This document shows, in pieces, positions 47,456 through 57,491 of a stretch of DNA of 64,000 bases. Source of the stretch: Buddleja alternifolia (lineage: Eukaryota > Streptophyta > Magnoliopsida > Lamiales > Scrophulariaceae); NCBI GenBank assembly GCA_019426215.1, contig CM033401.1, forward strand, positions 13,645,134 through 13,709,133, given 5' to 3'. Numbering within the stretch: the first letter of the stretch is position 1; each line of letters opens with the position of its first letter. Both the position numbers and the translations under genes were made by a program. Below the pieces are notes generated by a model, which was not told the origin of the DNA, did no database searches, and worked only from the letters and a program-made list of their open reading frames with translations.

Positions 47456-50400
47456 TTGCAGGTACCTAGAGCTAAAGTCAATACATCTGTTTGGTATTTT
47501 GATAGTGGATCGTCAAGGCACATGACAGGTTCCAAAGATCTTCTGATCAACTATCAAGCCGCCAATGGTCCTCAGGTTGTATTTGGTGATAACTCCAAAG
47601 GTAAAACCAAAGGTATAGGTACTGTGCATAGGGGGAACATCATGATAAGTGATGTTTATTTTGTTGAGGGTCTAAAGCACAATTTATTAAGCATAAGTCA
47701 ATTTTGCGATAAAGGCTTTGAAGTCATATTCTCAAGTGACTATTGCTATATAAACGACGCTAAGACTAAATCTACTAAACTAAAAGGAAAAAGGAATAAC
47801 AATGTATATTTGGTAGATTGGGGTTCAACACTTGATAACAACCCAACATGCTTTGTTGCTAAAAATGAATCTAAAGTGGGTTGGCTATGGCATAGAAAAA
47901 TGAATCACCTCAACTTTAAGACAATCTCTCAGCTTATAAGTCAAAATCTTGTAGAGGGATTGCCAAATGGACCATTTCATAAGGATCGCCTCTGTGACGC
48001 TTGTCAAATGGGTAAACAAGTTAAATCATCTTTCAAGAGAAAACCTCATCTATCTACTTCTAGAATACTTGAACTACTTCACATGGATTTGTTTGGACCT
48101 GTTCAAACAATCAGTGTAAGCGGTAAAAAGTATACTTTAGTGGTAGTAGACGATTTCTCTAGATTTACTTGGGTGGAATTTCTTTCATCCAAAGATGAAA
48201 CATGTGACAAGTTAACAGCGCTTATTCGGCAACTTCAAACATTGAAAAATCTTAAGGTTGCAAGAATAAGAAGCGATCACGGTACTGAGTTTACTAACAA
48301 GGTTGTTGAGAAGTTTTGTGCAGAAAATGGAATACATCATGAGTATTCAGCTCCCAGAACTCCCCAACAAAATGGTGTTGCTGAGCGCCGGAACCGAACG
48401 CTTAAGGAAGCCGCTAGGACTATGTTAGCTGAATCTAAGCTTGCTCCTAGATTTTGGGCCGAAGCGATCAACACTGCTTGTTACACTCAAAATCGATGCA
48501 TGATCAACAAACAGCATGGAAAAACTCCATATGAACTGTGGAAGGGACGTAAGCCAAATATTTCATACTTTCACGTCTTTGGTTCTAAATGTTTTATTCA
48601 TAATAATGGATCCCAAAGCCTAAAGACTTTTGATCCTAAAGCGGATGAAGGAATCTTTCTAGGCTACGCCAAAAATGGAAAGAATTTTCGCATTCTCAAT
48701 AAGATCAAATCGAAGGTTGAGGAATCTATTCATGTTGTGTTTGATGATGCTAACCAAGAGCCGAGTAAGGTAAGTATAAATGATGTAGGAGTTGAAGATC
48801 TATGTCATCAAGCGTCCAAAATTACTATTGATGAAGATACTGACGATGATGATGAGATCTCAGTGCCTCCTCCTAAGAATACTCGTGAAATCAATCTAAA
48901 TTATCATGTAAGAAACACGAATGATCATGAAAAGAATGATCATCAAGTGCAAAGAAGGAATCATGAACTTGAAGCGCCAACGCAGGAGAATGGTCAAGCG
49001 AATGATTCTCAAGCGTCTGTTCATTCTCAAAACCCCTTCCAAACAGATAGACTATGGTTACGTGACCATCCACCTGAGCAAATCATTGGAGATATTGAAG
49101 CACCAGTTAGAACTAGAGCCGCTACATTTAATGAGGCTATGTTCGCAAGCTTTCTATCTCAAATGGAACCTAAGAAAGTGGATGAAGCGTTAAGTGATCC
49201 AAGTTGGATTGAAGCTATGCAAGAAGAGCTCAATCAGTTTGAGCGAAATAAAGTTTGGATGTTAGTACCAAGACCAACTCATCAAGGAGTTATTGGAACT
49301 AGATGGGTATATAGAAACAAGATGGATGAGGACGGCATTGTTGTAAGAAACAAGGCCAGACTCGTAGCTCAAGGATACTGCCAAGAGGAGGGCATTGACT
49401 TTGATGAGACTTACGCTCCTGTTGCTCGTCTTGAAGCAATCCGCATGTTTCTAGCGTACGCAGCGTTTAACAAGTTTACAGTATTTCAAATGGACGTAAA
49501 GAGTGCCTTCCTGAATGGTAAACTCCAAGAAGAAGTGTATGTGGAGCAACCTCCAGGATTCATCAACAATCATGGTAAGGGTATGGTTTACAAGCTCGAA
49601 AAGGCACTTTATGGGCTTAAGCAAGCACCTCGAGCATGGTATGACACTCTCTCTATCTTTCTTATTGGTAAAGGTTTTTCAAAAGGCAGCGTTGACACAA
49701 CGTTATTTAAAATTACCAATGATGAAGATATTCTCTTAGTTCAAATTTACGTTGATGACATTATATTTGGTTCTACTAATAAGCGTCTGTGTGAGAAATT
49801 TTCGAAAATGATGCAAGAACAATTTGAAATGAGCATGATGGGTGAATTAACCTTCTTCTTAGGACTACAAGTTAAACAACTCCCTAATGGCATATTTATC
49901 AACCAAGCTAAATATACACGAGATATGATTAAGAAATTTGGTATGGAAAATGCATCATATTCAAAAATCCCAATGAGCCAAACGCTTAAGTTAGATAAAG
50001 ATGAAAGTGGAAAGAAAGTTGATATCACTAATTATAGAGGTATCATAGGATCACTTCTTTATCTCACTGCCAGTAGACCTGATATTATGTTTTCGGTATG
50101 TATGTGTGCACGATTCCAAGCTGATCCTAAAGAGTCACACTTGACTGCTGCCAAGAAAATCCTTAAATACCTAAAAGGCACACAACATGTGGGCTTATGG
50201 TATCCCAGGGATTCTCCTTTTGAACTAATCGGTTACTCAGATGCAGATTTTGCAGGTTGCAAAATAGATCGTAAAAGCACTAGTGGTACTTGTCAATTCT
50301 TAGGTGATAGGTTAGTTTCATGGCATAGCAAGAAACAACAATCCATAGCTACCTCCACAGCCGAAGCTGAGTATGTAGCTGCAGGAAGTTGTTGTGCACA

Positions 50401-50695
50401 AGTTCTATGGATGAGGCAACAACTTAGAGATTACGGAACAATCTTAGGACCAACCCCCATTCATTGTGATAACCAAAGCGCTTTAGCCATGACTCAAAAC
50501 CCTGTTCTTCATTCAAGAACCAAACACATTGACATTAGATACCATTTCCTTCGTGACCACGTTCAAAAGAAAGATATCTCCATGCACTTCATTGGAACTG
50601 ACAAACAACTGGCAGATATCTTCACCAAAGCACTCAATGAACAACGTTTTCTCACTTTGAGAAGTGAACTAGGTATGATTGATTTAAACGCTTGA
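47456..50695 (+). CDS. Copia Pol: protease, integrase, RT, RNase H (copy A)
   Basis: A 1079-codon frame with no internal stop, starting just after a TGA and so without its own ATG. Protease active site [13 protein letters not shown] (about residue 16). GAG-pre-integrase [15 protein letters not shown] with the CDACQMG finger (about 180). Integrase core [16 protein letters not shown] and [12 protein letters not shown] (about 205-315). [25 protein letters not shown] and IYVDDIIFG (about 620-770). RNase [20 protein letters not shown], then [10 protein letters not shown] and [15 protein letters not shown] (about 925-1045). All catalytic Asp and Glu positions I could check are present. The enzyme set copies RNA into DNA and integrates it. 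Confidence 0.95.
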   Translation: MQVPRAKVNTSVWYFDSGSSRHMTGSKDLLINYQAANGPQVVFGDNSKGKTKGIGTVHRGNIMISDVYFVEGLKHNLLSISQFCDKGFEVIFSSDYCYINDAKTKSTKLKGKRNNNVYLVDWGSTLDNNPTCFVAKNESKVGWLWHRKMNHLNFKTISQLISQNLVEGLPNGPFHKDRLCDACQMGKQVKSSFKRKPHLSTSRILELLHMDLFGPVQTISVSGKKYTLVVVDDFSRFTWVEFLSSKDETCDKLTALIRQLQTLKNLKVARIRSDHGTEFTNKVVEKFCAENGIHHEYSAPRTPQQNGVAERRNRTLKEAARTMLAESKLAPRFWAEAINTACYTQNRCMINKQHGKTPYELWKGRKPNISYFHVFGSKCFIHNNGSQSLKTFDPKADEGIFLGYAKNGKNFRILNKIKSKVEESIHVVFDDANQEPSKVSINDVGVEDLCHQASKITIDEDTDDDDEISVPPPKNTREINLNYHVRNTNDHEKNDHQVQRRNHELEAPTQENGQANDSQASVHSQNPFQTDRLWLRDHPPEQIIGDIEAPVRTRAATFNEAMFASFLSQMEPKKVDEALSDPSWIEAMQEELNQFERNKVWMLVPRPTHQGVIGTRWVYRNKMDEDGIVVRNKARLVAQGYCQEEGIDFDETYAPVARLEAIRMFLAYAAFNKFTVFQMDVKSAFLNGKLQEEVYVEQPPGFINNHGKGMVYKLEKALYGLKQAPRAWYDTLSIFLIGKGFSKGSVDTTLFKITNDEDILLVQIYVDDIIFGSTNKRLCEKFSKMMQEQFEMSMMGELTFFLGLQVKQLPNGIFINQAKYTRDMIKKFGMENASYSKIPMSQTLKLDKDESGKKVDITNYRGIIGSLLYLTASRPDIMFSVCMCARFQADPKESHLTAAKKILKYLKGTQHVGLWYPRDSPFELIGYSDADFAGCKIDRKSTSGTCQFLGDRLVSWHSKKQQSIATSTAEAEYVAAGSCCAQVLWMRQQLRDYGTILGPTPIHCDNQSALAMTQNPVLHSRTKHIDIRYHFLRDHVQKKDISMHFIGTDKQLADIFTKALNEQRFLTLRSELGMIDLNA

Positions 50696-51476
50696 TCATG
50701 AAGCATCATATTTTATTAGGCATATAATTTAGGGGGAATCCACTTAAGTTATATCTCACAATATTCTTAAACAAATTTTTTTTACTTGATCATAACTGTA
50801 AGCGTCAATGATAAAATTTTCAGATGCATAATCATCAACGCTCAGTTCTATGTTTGCATAAAATATTGAATGCTCAAAATATTGAAGTCTTTTGACTTCA
50901 AGCGTCCATCTTATCAGCTAAGCGCTGAATAGTTTATCAAAAATTTATAAAATATTTTTGTTACAAGCCATGCATAAAATTTTTCAAACTTCTTTCAAGG
51001 TCGTGGGTAGACTCAAAGGTCTATTTTGTAATCTACTCACACGCCTCTATCACATCAAACTGGCGGGTACTCAAATTTTTTAAAAATGACGGTTCAGAGA
51101 TAGCACGCGTTTGTGTACGTGTCAGTGTACAAACATGCGCGTGTGTTACACTCTGAAAATACCAAACGTTAATTTTTCTTTAACTCGGATGTCAAATCTT
51201 TATATATGAGAATTACCAAATGTAACTTCTCTCTTTTACACAAAACTCGCGTCCGCAGTTAATAAATTCATGGCTAAGATTCAACAGTTATTACACGTGT
51301 TTAAATCCTACTAAGACTACACAACACAAGTTTCAAAAACTCTTTACTGTGTCATTTAAAACACAAACTCTGCAGAAAAAGTAACTTACTTTCTATTCAC
51401 GCATATCTGCAAATCTCTCTTTATCTCTCTCAATACAACAGAAAATCTCAGTTCATCTTCTTCGTTTTAAACAAAA
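50696..51476 (+). promoter_or_regulatory. Pol-ORF3 spacer with candidate ORF3 promoter
   Basis: 780 non-coding bases. ACGTGTC (51117-51123) and ACGTGT near 51294 resemble G-box/ABRE cores. A TATA-like CTTTATATATGAG lies at 51198-51210. The next 270 bases are A/C/T-rich and end with a CT-rich leader and AAAAATGGC at the ORF3 start, like a plant 5' UTR. Possible acceptor sites (CTCTGCAG near 51375, ACAACAG near 51442) would also allow a spliced message. A GGGGGAA word lies at about 50731-50737. Confidence 0.45.
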
Positions 51477-54400
51477 ATGGCACCAAAGAAATCATCATCT
51501 ACTTCTGCTGAAACTACCATCAAGGTAACTGAAGGTCTTGTTGTCGACTGGAAATTCCTATATGAACAAACTCAGATCAACCTGACGGATGTAATGGACA
51601 TGGTCGTCCAAGCTGGGCTCAAACCCTTCTTAACCCAATACTCTTATATGTTTCCTACTGAAGTTGAAACTTTCTGGAAGACTGCTACCCTTTCAGAGGA
51701 CAAGAAGTCCATCTCTTGTAAAATTCCCTTCTCCAAGAAGGAGTCTCCAAAGGAATTCATCCTATCTGCTTCCACCATTGCCAAGAACTTCAATTTGCCT
51801 AATGAGGGTGAGGCACTGGATTCTGTTACGTTAAAACAAATTAAGGAAGCATGGGCAATCATGAGTGCGTACGACGACGTTCCTTACACTCAATACTTCG
51901 AGAAGAAAGATCTGGTGTCCAAATATCGGTTATTGGCTGATTTCTGCAGCAAGATCATAGAATGCCGCGTAGGAACCTTTGATAAAGTAAATCCTGTCCA
52001 ATTTCAGATGATGGTTGCTATACTCTTCAACATCAAAATCAACTGGAGTGAGTACATCTTCGGACGGTTTCGGGACAGTCTAAGCGCTTCAAATAAGCCT
52101 TATGGACTCATCCTGAGTGACATCTTGTTTAAATCGAATTGTGTGTACTCGTCTGGACTTCCTTTGAATAAGTCCAAGTTGTTGGGAAAAAGGATTCTGA
52201 CCAATATGTTCAATCCTCCAAAAGTTCATGGTGCGGCTAGACCCCTATCTGAGCGACTGGAAGAACGCCAACTGCTTGCTCAAAAGGCTGAGAGACCAGT
52301 GCCAGAGGAAGCTGTGAAGCGTCCAGCAGTAACGAAGAAGAGAGCCCCCAGAAAACCCAAAGTTAAAATTGCCGTCCCCTCTCAAAAGATTGATGAGGAA
52401 ACTGATGAAGATGCCGAGGACAAGTTGCCTCTCAAAAGACGAAAGCTTGAAGGGATCATTAAGCAAATAGACTTTGAAGAACCAGCTGTTGATCCTCCCG
52501 CTCCTCCGGCTAAACTAGTTGAAGGAGTCAACATTAAGAAAATCTTTAAGCGTTCCAGGACTAGCAAGCGTCAAGCTACTCCTGAAGAGCCTGAGACAGT
52601 TGAGCCAAGCGCTCAAGTCGCTGTTGAGCCAAGCGCTCAAGTTGCTGTTGAGCCAAGCGCTCAAGTTGCCGTTGAGCCAAGCGCTCAAGTTGTAGTTGAG
52701 CCCAGCGCTCAAGATGCTGCTGTTGAGCCAAGCGCTCAAGTCGCTGTTGAGCCAAGCGCTCAAGATGCTGCTGTTGAGCCAAGCGCTCCAGAAACTACTG
52801 TTGAGCTTAGTTCTCAGGGTAAGTTTATTTCTTCCCACAGCATTTCTATTCCTACATCTGTAGAAGATCCTGCTCTTATAGAGGATGGCTCTTGTTTTTC
52901 AGCTATTGTTCCAGCTGCTGCTGAAGTGTCCACAGATGTTCTGTTGGATGTGGACCTGACTGGAGTTGTAGCTATCGCTCAAGATGTTGCCGCTAAAGTA
53001 GCTGCAATTGAACCTGAGGAACCTGCTACTTTAACAGAGGCACGTTCAGAAGATCAGAACGCTGCTGAAGACGTTAGAGCTCCTCGTCACTTCTTTCAAC
53101 TCGATCCGCTGAAGACAATTGATCATTCAATTAACTATATGCCCCCAGCGCTCGACGAAGATTTCATTCCTGCAGGATATAATATAGAAAGATATATTGC
53201 TGCAGAAGCTGACGCTGCAAGACTGATTGACTTTGACAGCGCAATCAAAGCAACCGTTCTAGACAGACCAGGAGACAGACCTCCTAGATGTGCCGTGGAT
53301 GTGGCTTACTATCTTGACAATGGCCACAGCAGACCAACTGGGTTCGCGCTAAGGGATTACAGTGTTCGTGTGTATGATCCTCTCCGTCCTAGCTTTCTCA
53401 ATCCCTCAGAGTCAGTCTTGAACAGAGAAGGTTACACACATTTCCCTCAGACGGCTCACAGCCCTGAAAATCTTGCATCGGCCCGACCTCTCTGTCTATG
53501 GAAAAATAAAGAGATTCATGCTGGTGAGCGCCTTGAATCGTTGACCGATCTGCTCCAGACTGAAGCTGATGCTTACTTTGACAGCGTCTGGAATGCCAAC
53601 TATCAGCCTGATAAGCACCGCTTTGAAGCCATAAGAGATATTCATCTTGAAGGTATTCGTGCTATGGTGAATGCTGGCACAGACTTCTGTATAAATGAAG
53701 TAAATTGGGTTGAAGCGTACATGGGACATAAATACACCTTCCCAGAGTTAGTCCAAGCTCCCCATCTTTTCGGCATAGGCATGCATGACAAGAAGCGTCA
53801 ATTCGCCAAGTATTGCCTCCTGAAGCGTCAACAAAGACTCGGACCTGTTCTCAAGCTCCCAATTATTAGACATCAAATAGAACAATGTTTACGTCAAGAA
53901 CTTCAGAGATTATCCATCACCCCTCTTCGGTTTAATGCTCAAGCGTCTTCCAGTGGTACAGTTGGTGAACGGTGCTTAAATCTTGCTCCAAGCCACTGTG
54001 AAGAAAACTTCAATCTGATGGTAAAGATTCTATCTCCCGTATCTCTCTTTGATAAAATCTTCACTGCCAATCTCAGATCTTGGAATGGCTCAGTGATCAA
54101 TTCATTCAAAGGATATCCGCTGCTCCCTTCCATTCGCAGTGAGGTACTCAATCACTATGAGTATGTTCTTTCTCTGCTTGAAAGGAATCAAGAGCTCGCT
54201 CAAGCCGTTTATCCGTATCTTGAAGAGTACTATGCGGACTGTGTGCCTACACATCGACGTCCTGCATCTCTTCCCTCAGATTGCTTGATTGGATTTTCCA
54301 GAACTCACTGCACAGATTCACTATTCTCCATCGCTCAAGCGCCGTCCAAAATTTTCCCAGATCATGTGCTGGATATCATTGGTCCAATGTACATCAGGGC

Positions 54401-55307
54401 CATTGATAGTCCTCTTTGCACATTTATCTCCGGTACTTGTATGTCCAGGACCAGACTCATTGAACTCTTGGATTCTACATCCACCTCTTATGCCGACTCA
54501 GCAAGCTGGACCTTTCAATTCACTGACTTTCGCCAGCCTGAGTCAACACTTGAGGAAGCGCCTGCTGAGACATCTGAAGCGTCCAAATCTGCAGATATTA
54601 GTATTCCTAACGCTCCTGAACATGCTACCATTGATAGTGCTGAAGATACTTCCCTGGATATTCGAGGTACTGTTTTTGATCCAGCCTATCAAGTTCCTTT
54701 TGACTCTCTCAAACACTCATCACGATTCAAGCGACCAGCTCCTCAAGTGGTTCAATCAGATGAGAGTCAAGCCTTCGGTCCCCTGCTTAAATCTGTTATG
54801 GAGACAATTAGCGCTCAAGCTACTCAGAGTGAAGAATCTCTCCATTGGATTAAGGAAGACCTGGCAAAGATTGAAACTCACGTAATGAGCGCTCAGATTG
54901 CTCATATGCGTAGTTCAGCTCAAGCGGCAGTTGGTGAGTGCAAACAAGACTTTCAAGAAATGCAGGATGCTGCCCACGCCGCCCAACTTGCCATGAAAGA
55001 AGAACTTGAAAAGCGCCTTGCAACCCTTGAGATATCTGTGAATGACGCCACCAGCGCTAAGCTTCTTGTTATGCAGGAACGCTTCGACAAGCGTCTGGAT
55101 GACATCACAGATTCCTTATCCCAGATTGCTCATCAGGTAAGTGTACTCACAAACCACTTCTTAAAATCTGATGATGGCAATAAGGGGGAAGAAAAGAAAA
55201 AAAAGGAGAAAAGCGGAAAGCGTCCAGTTCAAAAGTTGAAGATCCTCCGTCTGCTAAGCGTCAAATGCCTCCTTCTCAGTCTGCGCTTAATCTCCCGTCT
55301 TGGATAA
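51477..55307 (+). CDS. Giant accessory ORF3 of the Copia element (main part)
   Basis: 1276 codons from an ATG in good context (AAAATGGC). Function unknown. Residues about 15-230 resemble the N-terminal domain of plant-transposon accessory proteins (…INWSEYIFGRF and PYGLILSDILF words). A Lys/Arg-rich linker follows, then about eight copies of VEPSAQVA/DA (about 374-441) and an Ala/Val-rich acidic linker. Residues about 535-1030 are the most conserved block, shared with copy B (RVYDPLRP, EADAYFDSVWNA, MHDKKRQFAKYC). A coiled coil occupies about 1145-1235. No signal peptide or membrane segment is visible, so it is not a typical env. The frame is lost at an A8 run near 55197-55206, and the C terminus continues in the 55708 frame. 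Confidence 0.85.
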   Translation: MAPKKSSSTSAETTIKVTEGLVVDWKFLYEQTQINLTDVMDMVVQAGLKPFLTQYSYMFPTEVETFWKTATLSEDKKSISCKIPFSKKESPKEFILSASTIAKNFNLPNEGEALDSVTLKQIKEAWAIMSAYDDVPYTQYFEKKDLVSKYRLLADFCSKIIECRVGTFDKVNPVQFQMMVAILFNIKINWSEYIFGRFRDSLSASNKPYGLILSDILFKSNCVYSSGLPLNKSKLLGKRILTNMFNPPKVHGAARPLSERLEERQLLAQKAERPVPEEAVKRPAVTKKRAPRKPKVKIAVPSQKIDEETDEDAEDKLPLKRRKLEGIIKQIDFEEPAVDPPAPPAKLVEGVNIKKIFKRSRTSKRQATPEEPETVEPSAQVAVEPSAQVAVEPSAQVAVEPSAQVVVEPSAQDAAVEPSAQVAVEPSAQDAAVEPSAPETTVELSSQGKFISSHSISIPTSVEDPALIEDGSCFSAIVPAAAEVSTDVLLDVDLTGVVAIAQDVAAKVAAIEPEEPATLTEARSEDQNAAEDVRAPRHFFQLDPLKTIDHSINYMPPALDEDFIPAGYNIERYIAAEADAARLIDFDSAIKATVLDRPGDRPPRCAVDVAYYLDNGHSRPTGFALRDYSVRVYDPLRPSFLNPSESVLNREGYTHFPQTAHSPENLASARPLCLWKNKEIHAGERLESLTDLLQTEADAYFDSVWNANYQPDKHRFEAIRDIHLEGIRAMVNAGTDFCINEVNWVEAYMGHKYTFPELVQAPHLFGIGMHDKKRQFAKYCLLKRQQRLGPVLKLPIIRHQIEQCLRQELQRLSITPLRFNAQASSSGTVGERCLNLAPSHCEENFNLMVKILSPVSLFDKIFTANLRSWNGSVINSFKGYPLLPSIRSEVLNHYEYVLSLLERNQELAQAVYPYLEEYYADCVPTHRRPASLPSDCLIGFSRTHCTDSLFSIAQAPSKIFPDHVLDIIGPMYIRAIDSPLCTFISGTCMSRTRLIELLDSTSTSYADSASWTFQFTDFRQPESTLEEAPAETSEASKSADISIPNAPEHATIDSAEDTSLDIRGTVFDPAYQVPFDSLKHSSRFKRPAPQVVQSDESQAFGPLLKSVMETISAQATQSEESLHWIKEDLAKIETHVMSAQIAHMRSSAQAAVGECKQDFQEMQDAAHAAQLAMKEELEKRLATLEISVNDATSAKLLVMQERFDKRLDDITDSLSQIAHQVSVLTNHFLKSDDGNKGEEKKKKEKSGKRPVQKLKILRLLSVKCLLLSLRLISRLG
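52598..52805 (+). repeat. 24-27-bp minisatellite encoding VEPSAQ repeats
   Basis: About eight units of GTTGAGCCAAGCGCTCAAGT plus GCT or a similar tail, in frame within ORF3. Two units are one codon longer. Confidence 0.9.
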
Positions 55308-55708
55308 CTGCTCTGACACAAAGTTCATCCGGAGCGCCCAGTAGTACACTAAGGGAACCTCCTAGAGCGTTATATCCAAACCTACCAATTCCTACAAGAG
55401 CACTGCTTGAACAGTTTGACATTCCTCTTCAGAGAACATCCATTTCAGAACCTACAGATCCACAGATCTTAGCTGAAGAAAGGAAAATGACTGATTTTAG
55501 CCAAGCTTTTCGAATCTGCCTAAGGTACATTGGTATCGACCCAACTGACTGGGATAATCACCTTAAAGTATTCAAAAAGAGACAACAAGAAGAAAACAAG
55601 CTTATCATCAACAAAGATCATGAAGCAATGATGATCTTGGAAGACAATCTGACTGAAGCTATCCGAGCTGAGATGTCCAAGCGATATAGAGTTAGACCAA
55701 GTCATTAA
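55215..55708 (+). CDS. C-terminal part of ORF3 in the -1 frame
   Basis: Family sequence resumes here in a frame offset by -1 from 51477-55307: ED PPSAKRQ, SGAPSSTLREPPRALYPNLP, FRICLRYIGIDPTDW and the RPSH-stop end, all matching copy B, where this part is joined to the coiled coil in one frame. The switch maps to the purine tract GAAAAGAAAAAAAAGGAG (about 55191-55210). It is either a one-base indel in copy A or a slippery site. The first ATG of this frame is at 55265. Confidence 0.8.
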
Positions 55709-55928
55709 AGCTTTCTGATTTTACATTATCTATATTCTTGTCTCTTATATCTTTAAACATTCAGCTGTAAAAATGCTTGTAATTCTCGATAAATATGAAA
55801 TGCATTTTTTTTGCTGAAACATCTCGTTGAAGCGTAACTAACTTTAACTAACGTCTACTGATCAAAGCTAACTTTTACGTTTGGCTATCTAACTCTTGAA
55901 CTATAAAAGAGTAAGTATTGCCATCATC

Positions 55929-55942
55929 AAAAAGGGGGAAAT
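55929..55942 (+). promoter_or_regulatory. Polypurine tract
   Basis: AAAAAGGGGGAAAT directly before the 3' LTR, the expected plus-strand primer of reverse transcription. The same tract precedes the LTR of copy B. Confidence 0.9.
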
Positions 55943-57491
55943 TGTTAGGAATTTCATGTTAGAAGTTTTGATGATGACAATTAAGTTTTTGTTAGACCCC
56001 AAAAAGTTGTAAGTTTATTTTTTGTAGAAAACTTGTATAGGCTTTGAAGCGTTAGACTTATAATAGATTTATTAGGCTTTGTTATCTTACTTTAGAGTGT
56101 TAGGCAAAATAGTCTTAGGCTGAGCGTCTGATGATTTCTGAGTGAGTTTATCAGTGGTAAAGTTCGAAGACTCAAGCGCCTGATCTCAGAAGATAGATAC
56201 AGTCTCCAAGCGTCCACTTTGGCCAGCTATATCAAGCGTTACCTTATGGGACAGAAGTGATTTCACCGGAATTTACTTCTAAGTCCAGAAGGAGTTTAAT
56301 GCAAATATTCTCAAAGCATTAAATACCAACGGGTATTAATTTCAAATGCATTAAATGTTGATAAGAGCATTTAATATGATAAGCAATGTCAGACGTACGG
56401 AGAAGCCACCCTATTTGACTGTCAACTATCTCAGACTGCAGCACCAACTTTCGTGCAGCAGATTTTCAGGAAAAAGGACAAAAGCTGTTCACTCGCGAAA
56501 GTGAGAGACACGCGCCAGTGCATGTGTCAAACGGACACTTTCTCCAAGAATACCTATAAATAGGACTTCAACAACAAACAAAAAAAAGAAGACGCAACAA
56601 TTTTATCAAAGCCAAATTGCTGTTGCATTAAAATCTCATTCCTTAAATTCTCAGAAAAGCCCGAAACTTCAAGAAACATCCAAATTGCTTTTCTTATATT
56701 CCTGAGACAGTCAACAAATATCTCAAACATTCTTTTTGCAGAAACCAGATTCCTACTGAGATATTACCAAGTTGTTTGAACTTCATCAAAATCAAACAAA
56801 CCTTTTAGAAAATCCCATCCAAGCCTCGCGATCTGTGTGAAGTCGAAGTTGGATACTTGCATCATTTCTGGGTGAAAGAAGCAAGAGGGTTGAAGTGATT
56901 TGAAGCAGAAATCTGTGTGATCAAGGAGCTCAAGTCATCGACATCCATCTCTCCCTAATTTGTAGAAGATTCTGTGTGATTCTTTGAGAATCATCTTAGT
57001 GGATTGCCTCCAAGTGCAAAGGAGAAGAAGGACGTAGTTGGGATTACACCACCCAACGAACCTTACAAATATTGTGTTATTTACTTTTCAGTCATTTCAT
57101 TCATCTATCATATCACTGCATAAGTAAAACACAATCAAAAGCTAAGCACCTAAGAAACATCTTGTGACGCTAAAACTTTCAAAGAGAAGACTCCAAAATC
57201 ATTCCGCTGTGCTAACCCTGATTAAAAGAACTGAACGCTTAACCTACAAGGTCAAAGTATTCAATTCCTGAAGTCTAAGTTAACTTTATAAAACAGTCTT
57301 CATTAGACGCTTCACAAAGTCTCAAATATCTTGTGTGAACGCTAAAGGTGAAGCGTCACACTCTTCAAGCGCCTATCATTTCAAGCGTCCAAATACGTTT
57401 AATACGAAATCAATTTTAAGTCGAAAAAGACTTAAAGGGTCTATTCAACCCCCCCCTTCTAGACCCTTTCGTATGCCACTTGGGACCAACA
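55943..57491 (+). repeat. 3' LTR of copy A
   Basis: 1549 bp. Differences from the 5' LTR that I could find are an A-run change (A10G versus A8GAAG), one extra A near 57345 and C8 instead of C9. Confidence 0.97.

Larger units (their letters stand above)
43584..57491 (+). mobile_element. Complete Sirevirus-like Copia element with giant ORF3 (copy A)
   Basis: 13.9 kb, flanked by the perfect 5-bp duplication CTCTT (43579-43583 and 57492-57496). LTRs are 43584-45131 and 55943-57491. The initiator-Met primer binding site is at 45134, the polypurine tract at 55929-55942. Order: gag (45242-46552), a gag/linker frame (about 46523-47443), pol with protease, integrase, RT and RNase H (47456-50695), then ORF3 (51477-55708). 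The order, size, primer type and extra 3' ORF fit the Sirevirus/Maximus lineage of Ty1/copia. The LTRs differ by three small indels and no substitution visible by eye, so the insertion is recent. It sits between ASG1 and ATG11. Confidence 0.96.

Noticed and set aside
52515..52838. Minus-strand ORFs with Leu/Gln-rich repeats
   Set aside because: Antisense shadows of the VEPSAQ minisatellite in ORF3.
51477..55708. ORF3 as a classical env (fusion glycoprotein)
   Set aside because: No signal peptide, membrane segment or Cys-rich ectodomain is visible; the coiled coil alone is not enough.
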